From an uncultured bacterium (GTDB lineage: Bacteria; Bacillota; Clostridia; Oscillospirales; Acutalibacteraceae): a DNA stretch of 42,931 bases. Location: contig CAKXIK010000024.1 of NCBI GenBank assembly GCA_934875675.1, forward strand, positions 1-42,931, in the 5' to 3' direction. Of the stretch, positions 32,680 through 40,789 are shown one piece after another. Under the pieces are notes generated by a model. It did no database searches, was not told the DNA's origin, and worked only from the letters and a program-made list of their open reading frames with translations. The position numbers and the translations under genes were made by a program. Within the stretch, counting starts at the first letter, position 1; each line of letters begins with the position of its first letter.

Positions 32680-34575
32680 GTGGCAGAACAAGCAGTAAGA
32701 AAAGCTGAGCCTATTTCAGCTAAGCCTATTTTGAAATGGGCAGGCGGCAAAACACAGATGTTAGGAGATCTTTTGCCGAAAGTACCGGCCTCTTATGGTC
32801 GATATATCGAGCCGTTTTTTGGTGGCGGAGCGATGTTTTTTGCCTTGCAGCCTGAAAATGCCGTTATCGCAGATAGCAATCCTGAACTGATTAATATGTA
32901 CCGTGAGGTAGCTAATCATGTCGAGGATGTTATCGGTTTCTTAACAAAATATGAAAACACCTCTGAAAAATTTTATGCTGTCCGTAGCCAAGAGTGGACA
33001 ACACTCTCCAAAGCGGAAGCTGCAGCAAGGACGATCTTCTTAAACAGGACTTGCTTTAATGGATTGTATCGTGTTAATAAGCAAGGACAATTTAATGTTC
33101 CCTACGGTAAATATAAAAATCCGAAGATTTGTGACGTGGCCGGGCTGAGAGTAGCGTCTGCCGCATTAAAGAAAGCAGAAATTATATGTGGTGACTATCT
33201 ATTGGTTCTGGAGCATTATGCTCAGCCGGGCGACTTCGTTTTCCTGGACCCTCCATATTTGCCCGTTTCTGAATATGCAGATTTTAAGCGATACACTAAA
33301 GAGCAATTCTATGAGGAAGATCATGTTGAGCTTGCAAAAATGATTATGACCTTGCATGAACGCGGCTGTCATGTGATTTTAACAAATTCCAACCATCCGC
33401 TGGTGCATGAGTTATATGCTCCGTTCAATATTGATGTAATTCAAACGAAGCGGCATATTTCATGTAACGGGAGCACGCGAAAAGGCGAGGATGTTATTGT
33501 CGATATTCCCCCAAAACAGCGTATTCTTGTTAAGCTGCTTCCCCGACCTCTGCCAGAGCAGGTTACAGCTTATCCATCTACTCGCTTTATGGGCTCAAAG
33601 AGCAAGTTGCTCTCTGAAATATGGTCGGTTGCTTCACAATTTGAGATAAATACCGTGGTTGATCTTTTCTCCGGCTCCGGTATAGTTGGTTATATGTTCA
33701 AGGCTCAGGGTAAAGCGGTAGTAAGTAACGACTATATGGCGATGTCTGCAACATTCACTAAGGCAATGGTCGAAAATAATTCTATTACCTTGCCATTAGC
33801 GGAAGCAAATGAACTTCTAGTAGCGCATAAAGAGTCAGATCATTTTGTCAGATCAACCTTTAAGGATTTGTACTATACGGATGAAGAAAATGATTTGATT
33901 GACACGCTGCGTACTAATATTGCAGCAATCAAAGATCAATACAAACGTGCGATTGCTATGGCTGCCTTAATTCGCGCTTGTACAAAGAAGCGCCCCCGAG
34001 GCATCTTTACCTATACAGGACAGCGGTATAATGACGGACGTAAGGATCTGCAAAAGACACTTGCGCAACAGTTTATGGAAGCTGTTGAAGCGGTCAATAA
34101 AGCGGTATTTAATAACGGTCAGGTTAATCGCTCCAAGCGGGGTGATGCAATGGCTCTGAAGGTGGATAAGGCGGATTTGGTTTATATTGATCCACCATAT
34201 TACTCCCCCTTGTCAGACAATGAATATGTTCGAAGATACCATTTTGTAGAAGGTCTTGCCCGAGATTGGAAGGGTGTTGAAATACAGCAGCATACCCAGA
34301 CAAAAAAATTCAAGTCATATCCCACACCTTTTTCTACTCGAAAAGGAGCATCAGATGCCTTTGATCATTTGTTCAAGAAATTCGCAAATAGCATTTTGAT
34401 TGTATCTTATTCCTCAAATAGCTTACCTACGCAAGATGAGATGGTCGCGATCATGGCAAAGTATAAGGAGCATGTAGAGGTTGTCCCTGTCGACTACAAA
34501 TATTCGTTTGGAAACCAGAGCGAAGCAAAGACGCATAGAAATGCGGTACAAGAATACCTTTTTGTTGGATATTGA
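32680..34575 (+). CDS. Fused double N6-adenine DNA methyltransferase (Dam/FokI-type)
   Basis: This 631-residue protein contains two D12-class adenine methyltransferases in tandem. The first (about 10-285) is Dam-like: LKWAGGKTQML, the AdoMet loop IEPFFGGGAMFF and catalytic D190-P-P-Y193. The second (about 300-630) has TRFMGSKSKLL, VDLFSGSGIVGYMF and D504-P-P-Y507. M.FokI has the same fusion because an asymmetric target needs separate adenine methylation of the two strands. It starts with GTG, eight bases after AAAGGAGG. The AlwI-family restriction gene follows 14 bp later, so this protects the host from that nuclease. By analogy with AlwI the site may be GGATC, but this is not shown. Confidence 0.93.
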   Translation: MAEQAVRKAEPISAKPILKWAGGKTQMLGDLLPKVPASYGRYIEPFFGGGAMFFALQPENAVIADSNPELINMYREVANHVEDVIGFLTKYENTSEKFYAVRSQEWTTLSKAEAAARTIFLNRTCFNGLYRVNKQGQFNVPYGKYKNPKICDVAGLRVASAALKKAEIICGDYLLVLEHYAQPGDFVFLDPPYLPVSEYADFKRYTKEQFYEEDHVELAKMIMTLHERGCHVILTNSNHPLVHELYAPFNIDVIQTKRHISCNGSTRKGEDVIVDIPPKQRILVKLLPRPLPEQVTAYPSTRFMGSKSKLLSEIWSVASQFEINTVVDLFSGSGIVGYMFKAQGKAVVSNDYMAMSATFTKAMVENNSITLPLAEANELLVAHKESDHFVRSTFKDLYYTDEENDLIDTLRTNIAAIKDQYKRAIAMAALIRACTKKRPRGIFTYTGQRYNDGRKDLQKTLAQQFMEAVEAVNKAVFNNGQVNRSKRGDAMALKVDKADLVYIDPPYYSPLSDNEYVRRYHFVEGLARDWKGVEIQQHTQTKKFKSYPTPFSTRKGASDAFDHLFKKFANSILIVSYSSNSLPTQDEMVAIMAKYKEHVEVVPVDYKYSFGNQSEAKTHRNAVQEYLFVGY

Positions 34576-34589
34576 TTGGAGGTTGCACG

Positions 34590-36605
34590 ATGGCTGAGCA
34601 GATAAATATATGGTTGGTAGGAAATACCGGCTTACGCAATCCCAATCGAATTCAAGAGGGATTCTCTGTTTTTGCTAACTCTGCATTTGTGGGACATCTT
34701 CATGGTCGCGGCAATGAGCTTGGATTTATGAATTTGCTGGATGAAAAGGGCATTATTCACAATGAAGAAGGCAAGGATAGTTCCGGAAGCCATGCTCGAA
34801 AATGGCGATTGATGTTTGCAAAAAACGGCTTGATTTATCCGCAGATTCAGAAGAATGATGGTCAACAGGAAGAGCTTGGAGCACTGGACGATATTACGCC
34901 TTTTGGGAGATCATTCTTAAAAGCAGATACATACCCTGCAGTGCAGGAATGCTATCTCCGGGCAATGAGCGTGGAGCAATTTGCTATGCCGGATGGAGCG
35001 CACTATTTTTCTCCCTTAAGATGGCTGCTGTCTATTATGTTGGAACTCGAAAAGCGTACAGGATCCTCTGAATTGAGCAGAATTGAATTTGCTCTGTGGG
35101 GACACACCACCAATCCGAGTTACAACTTGGAAGAAGTGGTTGACAATATCCTTGATCTGAGACAGCGCAGATCTGCCGCTCCGGCGAAGCGTCCCTTCGA
35201 CAAAGGAGAGATTGCCAGGAGAGGTGAAAACTACGATAAAAAAGCTGATAATTTCTTGGATTACAGCGATATGAATATGAGATACCTCCGCATTTCCGGT
35301 GTGCTTCAACGCAAAGGCAGAGGCCTGATTATCGTACCCACAAAGCATATCCTGGCAGAAAAGCTTGCCAAAGCCACCGCAAGCGCAGAGCCTATTATAG
35401 AGCAGTATAAGCTGCTCTGTGCAGGTGCGCCCCTGCCGACCGATAATATGGATGTCGCCAAATCACTTCTTGATGATCTGATTAAGCAGATGAAGGAGCG
35501 TCATATCCTGTTTGATATTTCTGATCTTCCACTGGATACTCCAGCAGAAATCAACATCGCAAGACAAAGACTTGAAAATATTCTCGCTCAGACCGATGAA
35601 ATCCAGTACGCCTATGACCAATGTAATCAATGGAAAGAAATCAGAGACTATATGACGTTGCTCATAAAGGGTGGCGGTAAGTTAGTCTACGATGAAGATA
35701 ATGCCATAGAAATACCCAAGGACGAAACCCCTGCTTATTTGGAGTGGACTCTCTGGCGAGCGGCATTGGCGATTGATCATATGGTCAATAAACCTTATGA
35801 AGTCCGGGGCTTCAAGTTGGATTCGGATTTCCTACCTGTAACGGCTGCTGGTGGCGGTAAAGGTGATCTATATTGTGAATTCGATGATTTCACCATTTTG
35901 ACCGAAGTTACCATGTCCACATCATCTCGTCAGGAAGCGATGGAAGGTGAGCCTGTCAGACGGCATGTTTCTGATGCTGTCCTCAAATATGATAAACCCG
36001 TCTATGGGATGTTTATTGCTGTTCGCATCGACACCAACACGGCAGAGACTTTCAGACACGGCACTTGGTATGCAAAAGGCGATGTGAAGCAACGTCTTGA
36101 CATTGTTCCGCTGACATTAGGACAGTTCCAGAAATATTTTACAGCCATGTTTGAAGCAAACAAGGCGAAGCCCGAAGAGCTGCGAGAATTGATTTTGAAA
36201 TGCGAGTCCCGGAGAGATATTTTGGAGGCTCCTGCTTGGAAACAGTATATTGATGCAACGGTTTCTGAAAAGGCAAATGAGATTGTAAATGGAATTATTG
36301 TACGCAAACATGATGAAGCACCTCTCGTTCCTGCCGGTGCCATCGTTCACCATGCAACATTTGGTGAGGGACAGGTTGTTGCGATTGAGGCAAGTTTTCC
36401 TGAATGCCCTGCAAAAATTATCGAATTGCCGTATCTCAGATCGTTACCGGATGAGGTTAGCTTCTGTCCGGATGGGAAAAGTCTACTACATGATCGTTTT
36501 GGTGAGGGAATCGTATATGCGTATATGATTGTTTTTCCCAAAGCCATAATGAAGTTGTCATATCCGTCAGCTTTTTTTGATGGAAATCTTAGCATCAATT
36601 TATAA
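34590..36605 (+). CDS. AlwI-family type IIS restriction endonuclease with C-terminal repeat
   Basis: This 671-residue enzyme resembles the AlwI/PleI/MlyI group. The start MAEQINIWLVGNTGLRNPNR, with YSDMNMRYLRISGVL and the later DSDFLPVTAAGGGKGD-LYCEFDDF, is typical. A likely nuclease centre is D426, E439 and T441 (LTEVT), a PD-(D/E)xK-like pattern with Thr where Lys is usual. It should cut outside an asymmetric site protected by the fused methyltransferase. The ATG at 34590 follows TTGGAGG. About 90 extra C-terminal residues hold two copies of an H-x-x-FGEG-x-V motif (H588-V597 and H634-Y643), like the Tudor-like tail of UvrD/PcrA helicases; I have no family knowledge of this in AlwI enzymes. 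Confidence 0.88.
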   Translation: MAEQINIWLVGNTGLRNPNRIQEGFSVFANSAFVGHLHGRGNELGFMNLLDEKGIIHNEEGKDSSGSHARKWRLMFAKNGLIYPQIQKNDGQQEELGALDDITPFGRSFLKADTYPAVQECYLRAMSVEQFAMPDGAHYFSPLRWLLSIMLELEKRTGSSELSRIEFALWGHTTNPSYNLEEVVDNILDLRQRRSAAPAKRPFDKGEIARRGENYDKKADNFLDYSDMNMRYLRISGVLQRKGRGLIIVPTKHILAEKLAKATASAEPIIEQYKLLCAGAPLPTDNMDVAKSLLDDLIKQMKERHILFDISDLPLDTPAEINIARQRLENILAQTDEIQYAYDQCNQWKEIRDYMTLLIKGGGKLVYDEDNAIEIPKDETPAYLEWTLWRAALAIDHMVNKPYEVRGFKLDSDFLPVTAAGGGKGDLYCEFDDFTILTEVTMSTSSRQEAMEGEPVRRHVSDAVLKYDKPVYGMFIAVRIDTNTAETFRHGTWYAKGDVKQRLDIVPLTLGQFQKYFTAMFEANKAKPEELRELILKCESRRDILEAPAWKQYIDATVSEKANEIVNGIIVRKHDEAPLVPAGAIVHHATFGEGQVVAIEASFPECPAKIIELPYLRSLPDEVSFCPDGKSLLHDRFGEGIVYAYMIVFPKAIMKLSYPSAFFDGNLSINL

Positions 36606-36644
36606 ATACTAATCGTACAGATATGCAAGAAAGGTGGAAATACC

Positions 36645-37883
36645 ATGAAAATTGCTCTGCGAGTACCGGAAGTTCGTGACATGACAACTAATGCGGTTGA
36701 TATTGTTTCCACTTCTTCTGTAACGGCAGATGCTTCTCCAATCGTTCTGAACCAAACTGATATGCTCAGGTTCAAATTTCTCCCAACTCTAGTGTCTAAC
36801 GAGAGCGAGCCATGTAAATCTGTTTCTGGCAAGCTTCAATATGAAAAGAAGAGAAAGAAGGAAGACCTCTTCCCCACTGACAGTGTGGACTCATCCAACA
36901 AGGTTTCTCGTGGCACTGTTAAAGTAGGGGATTGGATGGAAATCAAGTTAGATACGACCGAAACATACGAGTTATACCAAGGACTTAAACAGCTATATGC
37001 TCTATATGATAATATGGGTGAAATACCGTATGGCTCAGCTACTTACGCCAGAGTGGATAGTAGCTTTCGGCAGTTTTTGTCTATAATTCAAAACGACCCA
37101 TCAGCTGCACGGATGATAGGCAACGAAGAAAACTATGATCTTGTCAAAACATTGCTTCGCCTAATTACTCAAACAGGCTCGCTTGATTCTTTGAAAAAGG
37201 GCCTCATGGAATTACAAGATGAGAATTTACAGCATCTGACAACATCGCTAAACATTGAAAAGCTTCAACGGATTGCTGCGCTCATGAAGGAGAATCTCGA
37301 TAACGATAATGAAGAATTCTGGCAGACAACAGTTTTTAAGGAAAATCAATGGGTTTTAGCGCAGATATTTGCCTGCCCCTGCACGATATTTGCGGATAAA
37401 GCGTATGTCGGTGGAAAAGGAATTAGCAATAGTGGAGGAAACCTGTGTGACTTCATTTATCAGAATAGCTTGTCTCAAAATGTGACCTTGATAGAGATTA
37501 AAACGCCATGCACTGAGCTTATTGGCAGCCAATATAGAGGCACATATAGCTTTAGTTATGAACTAAGTGGTGCTGTAAATCAGGTGCTTAATTACAGAGA
37601 TAAACTTACAAAAGAATACTATTCTTTGTGCCATCAAGGTATAGATCCATTTGAAGTAATGGCTCCACGGTGTGTTGTAATTATTGGGAAAATGGCTTCT
37701 CTAAATCCGGGACAAGTTGCAGCATTTGAGAACTTCCGCAATAGTCTAAGCAATCTTCTGATACTAACCTTTGACGAGCTTTATCAGCGTATAGTGGACT
37801 TAATTGCACTTCTTTCGGAATCGCCAGCTCAAGATAATAATACTGCCGAGCCAACTGACAGCACAGATGACTGGCCGTTCTAA
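36645..37883 (+). CDS. Shedu-family anti-phage nuclease (DUF4263)
   Basis: This 412-residue protein has an N-terminal domain of about 190 residues (TYELYQGLKQLYALY near residue 107) and a C-terminal Shedu nuclease domain. The latter shows EEFWQTTVFKENQWVLAQIF, VGGKG, D269 in NLCDF, the E284-x-K286 of LIEIKTP, and LSGAVNQVLNYRDKL. D-ExK matches a PD-(D/E)xK active site, so the nuclease looks intact. Shedu (SduA) is a known single-gene phage defence, in which the N-terminal part is thought to gate the nuclease. It lies 39 bp after the restriction gene, with AAAGGTGG before the ATG. The coding sequence is visibly more A+T-rich than the integrase part of the element. Confidence 0.9.
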   Translation: MKIALRVPEVRDMTTNAVDIVSTSSVTADASPIVLNQTDMLRFKFLPTLVSNESEPCKSVSGKLQYEKKRKKEDLFPTDSVDSSNKVSRGTVKVGDWMEIKLDTTETYELYQGLKQLYALYDNMGEIPYGSATYARVDSSFRQFLSIIQNDPSAARMIGNEENYDLVKTLLRLITQTGSLDSLKKGLMELQDENLQHLTTSLNIEKLQRIAALMKENLDNDNEEFWQTTVFKENQWVLAQIFACPCTIFADKAYVGGKGISNSGGNLCDFIYQNSLSQNVTLIEIKTPCTELIGSQYRGTYSFSYELSGAVNQVLNYRDKLTKEYYSLCHQGIDPFEVMAPRCVVIIGKMASLNPGQVAAFENFRNSLSNLLILTFDELYQRIVDLIALLSESPAQDNNTAEPTDSTDDWPF

Positions 37884-37945
37884 GGAATACTGTTTTTTAG
37901 CAATAAGTAAGTAATTTTAGGCATCGGTGATACGGAGGCGAAAAA

Positions 37946-39043
37946 ATGGAGCAACACGAAAATCCTATCGTATTTATAAGTTATTCACAAGATTCTATTG
38001 CTTTCGCAGATCAAGTGCTTTCATTTTCAAACAGACTGAGAAGCGAAGGTATTAATGCCATTTTGGATCAATATGAGGAGGCACCTCCTGAAGGGTGGCC
38101 CCGATGGATGGAAAACAACATAAATAAAGCTGATTATGTTATCGTGATTGGCTCCAAAGGGTATTATAACAAAATATACGGAAAGGTAGAACAAGGCAAA
38201 GGGCGTGGAGTTAAGTGGGAAGGAAACCTGATTTACCAAAAGCTCTATATATCCGATTCAATAAATGCAAAGTACATTCCGGTTGTTTTTAGCGAAAAAG
38301 ACTTAGAATATATTCCAGCACCACTACAAGGAGGCACATACTACAATGTAAGTGATAATGACAGATTTGACAGATTATATTGGAGGTTGCGTGGTGTTAC
38401 TGCAAAAGAAAAACCACCTCTTGGCAAGTTAAGACCGTTGCCAGAGAAGGAACGAAAAACTTTGTTTGTTACCTCAATGATTGATCTTGATGCGTGGGAT
38501 AAAGCTGTCTGGCGTGGTGCTGGGTTTGTATTAGGATATATGCCGCTACCAGCTTTGCTGTTGCCGTTTGTCAATGAAAAGTATGCCACTAAGATTTTTG
38601 AGGATTGGATTGCTACGGTAGGAAAAGACGACAAAAACGAGGATATTAGAATTGCTTTAGTAGAAGGAGATGTGCCAGGAGAAGCTCCGGGATATTATGT
38701 AGTGGTGGGTAATAATATTGATGAGGCGGTAAAACGTGCAGAAGCAAGTGGCTCATTTATTGACGAGCTTATGATACTTAATGTCTCTCGTATAATCCGT
38801 GCAAACCCCAGTGATAATTTCCAAGTATTCAATTATTTCAAAGAAGCATACCATGAATATTGTGAGTATATTTTAATGCCTGCAGTATTAGACGAGCAAA
38901 CCGGACAAATCAAACCTCTTCCCCAATATGGAATACATAAAAAGCAGTTGACGTACCGACAGATTTCAGATATAACCGAAAATGACCAAGATGCCATATT
39001 GCTTCAAAAGAACAAGCCATATAAGCCATACAAAGCAAAGTAA
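37946..39043 (+). CDS. SEFIR-domain protein with unrecognised C-terminal domain
   Basis: This 365-residue protein starts with a SEFIR domain (about 8-150), a TIR relative: VFISYSQDS, then ILDQYEEAPPEGWPRWMENN, ADYVIVIGSKGYY, GVKWEGNLIYQKLY and the late KYIPVVF. Bacterial SEFIR and TIR proteins can serve in phage defence, and TIR domains often destroy NAD. Residues about 175-260 carry a separate domain (KTLFVTSMIDLDAWDKAVWR, PALLLPFVNEKYATKIFEDW, IRIALVEG, GYYVVVG) that I do not recognise and that may sense infection or bind a partner. The gene begins 63 bp after Shedu with ACGGAGG and is the last of the cassette. No membrane segment is obvious. Confidence 0.8.
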   Translation: MEQHENPIVFISYSQDSIAFADQVLSFSNRLRSEGINAILDQYEEAPPEGWPRWMENNINKADYVIVIGSKGYYNKIYGKVEQGKGRGVKWEGNLIYQKLYISDSINAKYIPVVFSEKDLEYIPAPLQGGTYYNVSDNDRFDRLYWRLRGVTAKEKPPLGKLRPLPEKERKTLFVTSMIDLDAWDKAVWRGAGFVLGYMPLPALLLPFVNEKYATKIFEDWIATVGKDDKNEDIRIALVEGDVPGEAPGYYVVVGNNIDEAVKRAEASGSFIDELMILNVSRIIRANPSDNFQVFNYFKEAYHEYCEYILMPAVLDEQTGQIKPLPQYGIHKKQLTYRQISDITENDQDAILLQKNKPYKPYKAK

Positions 39044-39046
39044 TAG

Positions 39047-39064
39047 TGGCAACGCTATGGCAAC
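39047..39064 (+). repeat. Right integrase arm-type repeat pair
   Basis: TGGCAAC-GCTA-TGGCAAC, the counterpart of 25348-25365: same 7-mers, same 11-bp period, same strand. Confidence 0.6.
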
Positions 39065-39091
39065 AAAAAATCAGATAGCCCAAACTATCTG
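39065..39091 (-). terminator. Inward-facing terminator hairpin near the right end
   Basis: CAGATAG and CTATCTG pair around six bases. On the minus strand the hairpin is followed by a T-run (A-run on the plus strand), so it would stop transcripts entering the element from the lysA side and protect against antisense reading of the cassette. Confidence 0.5.
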
Positions 39092-39165
39092 GATAATGGA
39101 AACAATGTAAATAATCTGAGCTAAATCCCATAAGCAAAACTGTTTAGAACACTCTTAACAGGAGC

Positions 39166-39178
39166 GAGTGGGAATAAT
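39166..39178 (+). repeat. attR, right attachment site
   Basis: GAGTGGGAATAAT shares the 10-bp core with attL. Read in the guaA frame it gives Glu-Trp-Glu and a TAA stop, so it is probably the original guaA 3' end. Confidence 0.85.
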
Positions 39179-39229
39179 CAGAATATAAAAATGGCTTTTT
39201 ACCGCGATTTTTAAAGGTTTTATGAGTTG

Positions 39230-39282
39230 AAAAAGTGTTTTGGATTTATCCTAAAAAGGGGGTAATATCTAAAACACTTTTT
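39230..39282 (+). terminator. Long-loop inverted repeat, possible former guaA terminator
   Basis: AAAAAGTGTTTT pairs with AAAACACTTTTT across a 29-base loop and the right arm continues into Ts. It lies 52 bp after attR, where the pre-insertion guaA terminator would be. No gene is seen between attR and 39469. Confidence 0.45.
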
Positions 39283-39328
39283 TATATAATTTAATTTTAC
39301 AATCTACCATAAATGTAAATCATACCAA

Positions 39329-39368
39329 AAAAACTTGCGGCTGCTTTTAACAGCAGCCGCAAGTTTTT
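39329..39368. terminator. Bidirectional terminator between former guaA end and lysA
   Basis: AAAAACTTGCGGCTGC pairs perfectly with GCAGCCGCAAGTTTTT around an 8-base loop, with A-run before and T-run after. It terminates lysA on the minus strand. Confidence 0.93.
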
Positions 39369-39468
39369 GCATATATATATCAGATTGCGATGGCTTGTTC
39401 CTTTTGTGCAGGAGGGGAGGAGGACAAATTAATTTACACCATCCTCGGTAAATAACACCGCGTAGGCT

Positions 39469-40734
39469 TTATTTGCAGCTGTCAAACAGATGCGTAAAAT
39501 CAAAAGTGGCGAAATAATCTGCGGGTGTTTCTGCGCGACGGATCATACGGAAGGAGCCATCTTCCTGCAACAGAATTTCTGATGACCGGAGTTTTCCATT
39601 ATAATTATATCCCATTGAAAAACCATGCGCTCCGGCATCGTGCAAAACAAGAAGATCTCCCTTGTCAATTTTGGGCAGCATACGGTCAATCGCGAATTTA
39701 TCATTGTTTTCACACAGTCCACCAGTGACATCATATTTATGATCACAAGGAGCATTTTCCTTGCCCATTACGGTAATGTGGTGGTATGCACCGTAAATGG
39801 CTGGACGCATCAAGTTTGCAGCGCAGGCATCCAGACCAATATATTCTTTGTAAATGTGTTTTTCGTGAATCGCTTTTGCAACCAGAACGCCATTGGGTGC
39901 CAGCATCCATCTGCCAAGTTCCGTGAAGATTTTGATATGTCCCATTCCGGCAGGAACAAGAACCTGCTCGAAGGCCTCTCGAACTCCTTCGCCGATCGCA
40001 AAAATGTCATTTTCCTTTTGTTCCGGACGATATGCCACACCAACGCCACCGGAAAGATCGATAAAGTCAATCTGTGCTCCGGTCAACTCTTGCAGCTTAA
40101 CGGCAGTTTCAAACAAAATGCGGGCAAGCTTGGGGTAATATTCGTTTGCGACGGTGTTGCTTGCCAAAAAAGCATGCAGCCCAAAGGACTTTGCGCCCTT
40201 TGCTTTCAAAATACGGAAGCCTTCCACCAGCTGATCGTAGGTGAATCCATATTTTGCATCACCGGGTGTGTCCATAATCGCATTATTGATGGCAAAATCT
40301 CCGCCTGGATTATATCGGCAGCAAATCTTTTCGGGAATGCTTCCGGTAACCTTTTCCAGAAAATCGATGTGTGTAAAGTCGTCCAGATTAATGATTGCAC
40401 CAAGCTCACGAGCCAGCTTGAAATCCTCTGCAGGTGTGTCGTTGGAAGAAAACATTATATTTTCTCCGTTAATTCCCACCGCGTTGCTCATCATCAATTC
40501 TGTTAAGGAAGAGCAGTCGCAGCCGCAACCTTCCTCCTTCAAAATCTGCAAAATGGTGGGGTTAGGTGTTGCTTTCACTGCAAAATATTCCTGAAAACCT
40601 TTGTTCCAAGCAAACGCTTTATTCAGGCTGCGCGCGGTTTTGCGAATCCCCGCTTCATCATAGAGATAAAATGGTGTTGGATACTGTGTGTTAATTTCAC
40701 GCAGCTTTTCCAGTGTGACAAATGGTTTTTTCAT
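39469..40734 (-). CDS. lysA: Diaminopimelate decarboxylase
   Basis: This 421-residue fold-type III PLP enzyme converts meso-diaminopimelate to lysine. The PLP lysine is K54 in EYFAVKATPNP. The barrel continues with FIDLSGGVGVAYRP, the ELGRWMLAPNGVLV loop and, from the second subunit, GGLCENNDKFA, whose Cys and Asp meet the substrate; HDAGAHGFSMGYNYN closes the family signature. The ATG at 40734 is chosen because GGAAAGGAA precedes it and the protein family starts at MKKPFVTLEKL. It uses the product of dapF encoded earlier in this window. The DUF1294 gene lies 55 bp upstream on the same strand. Confidence 0.95.
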   Translation of the reverse strand: MKKPFVTLEKLREINTQYPTPFYLYDEAGIRKTARSLNKAFAWNKGFQEYFAVKATPNPTILQILKEEGCGCDCSSLTELMMSNAVGINGENIMFSSNDTPAEDFKLARELGAIINLDDFTHIDFLEKVTGSIPEKICCRYNPGGDFAINNAIMDTPGDAKYGFTYDQLVEGFRILKAKGAKSFGLHAFLASNTVANEYYPKLARILFETAVKLQELTGAQIDFIDLSGGVGVAYRPEQKENDIFAIGEGVREAFEQVLVPAGMGHIKIFTELGRWMLAPNGVLVAKAIHEKHIYKEYIGLDACAANLMRPAIYGAYHHITVMGKENAPCDHKYDVTGGLCENNDKFAIDRMLPKIDKGDLLVLHDAGAHGFSMGYNYNGKLRSSEILLQEDGSFRMIRRAETPADYFATFDFTHLFDSCK

Positions 40735-40789
40735 GGTAGTTCCTTTCCGCTCCGGCTGTGTGTTTGCGGCCAAAGCATTAACATATGAT

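Larger units (their letters stand above)
25278..39175 (+). mobile_element. Integrative and mobilizable element in guaA carrying an anti-phage cassette
   Basis: The 13.9-kb element is bounded by the 10-bp core at both ends and inserted in the 3' end of guaA. It encodes Xis and a tyrosine integrase for excision and insertion, a MobC-like protein and MobV relaxase with a pMV158-like oriT for mobilization, and a RepA-like ATPase. It has no type IV secretion genes, so it would need a helper conjugative element. Its cargo is a type IIS-like restriction-modification system, a Shedu nuclease and a SEFIR protein. Before insertion, guaA and lysA would have faced each other across the terminators at 39230-39368. 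Confidence 0.88.

Noticed and set aside
25278..39175. CRISPR array or full conjugative element
   Set aside because: No regularly spaced repeats are present, and no type IV secretion, VirB4 or coupling-protein gene was found; only mobilization functions are supported.
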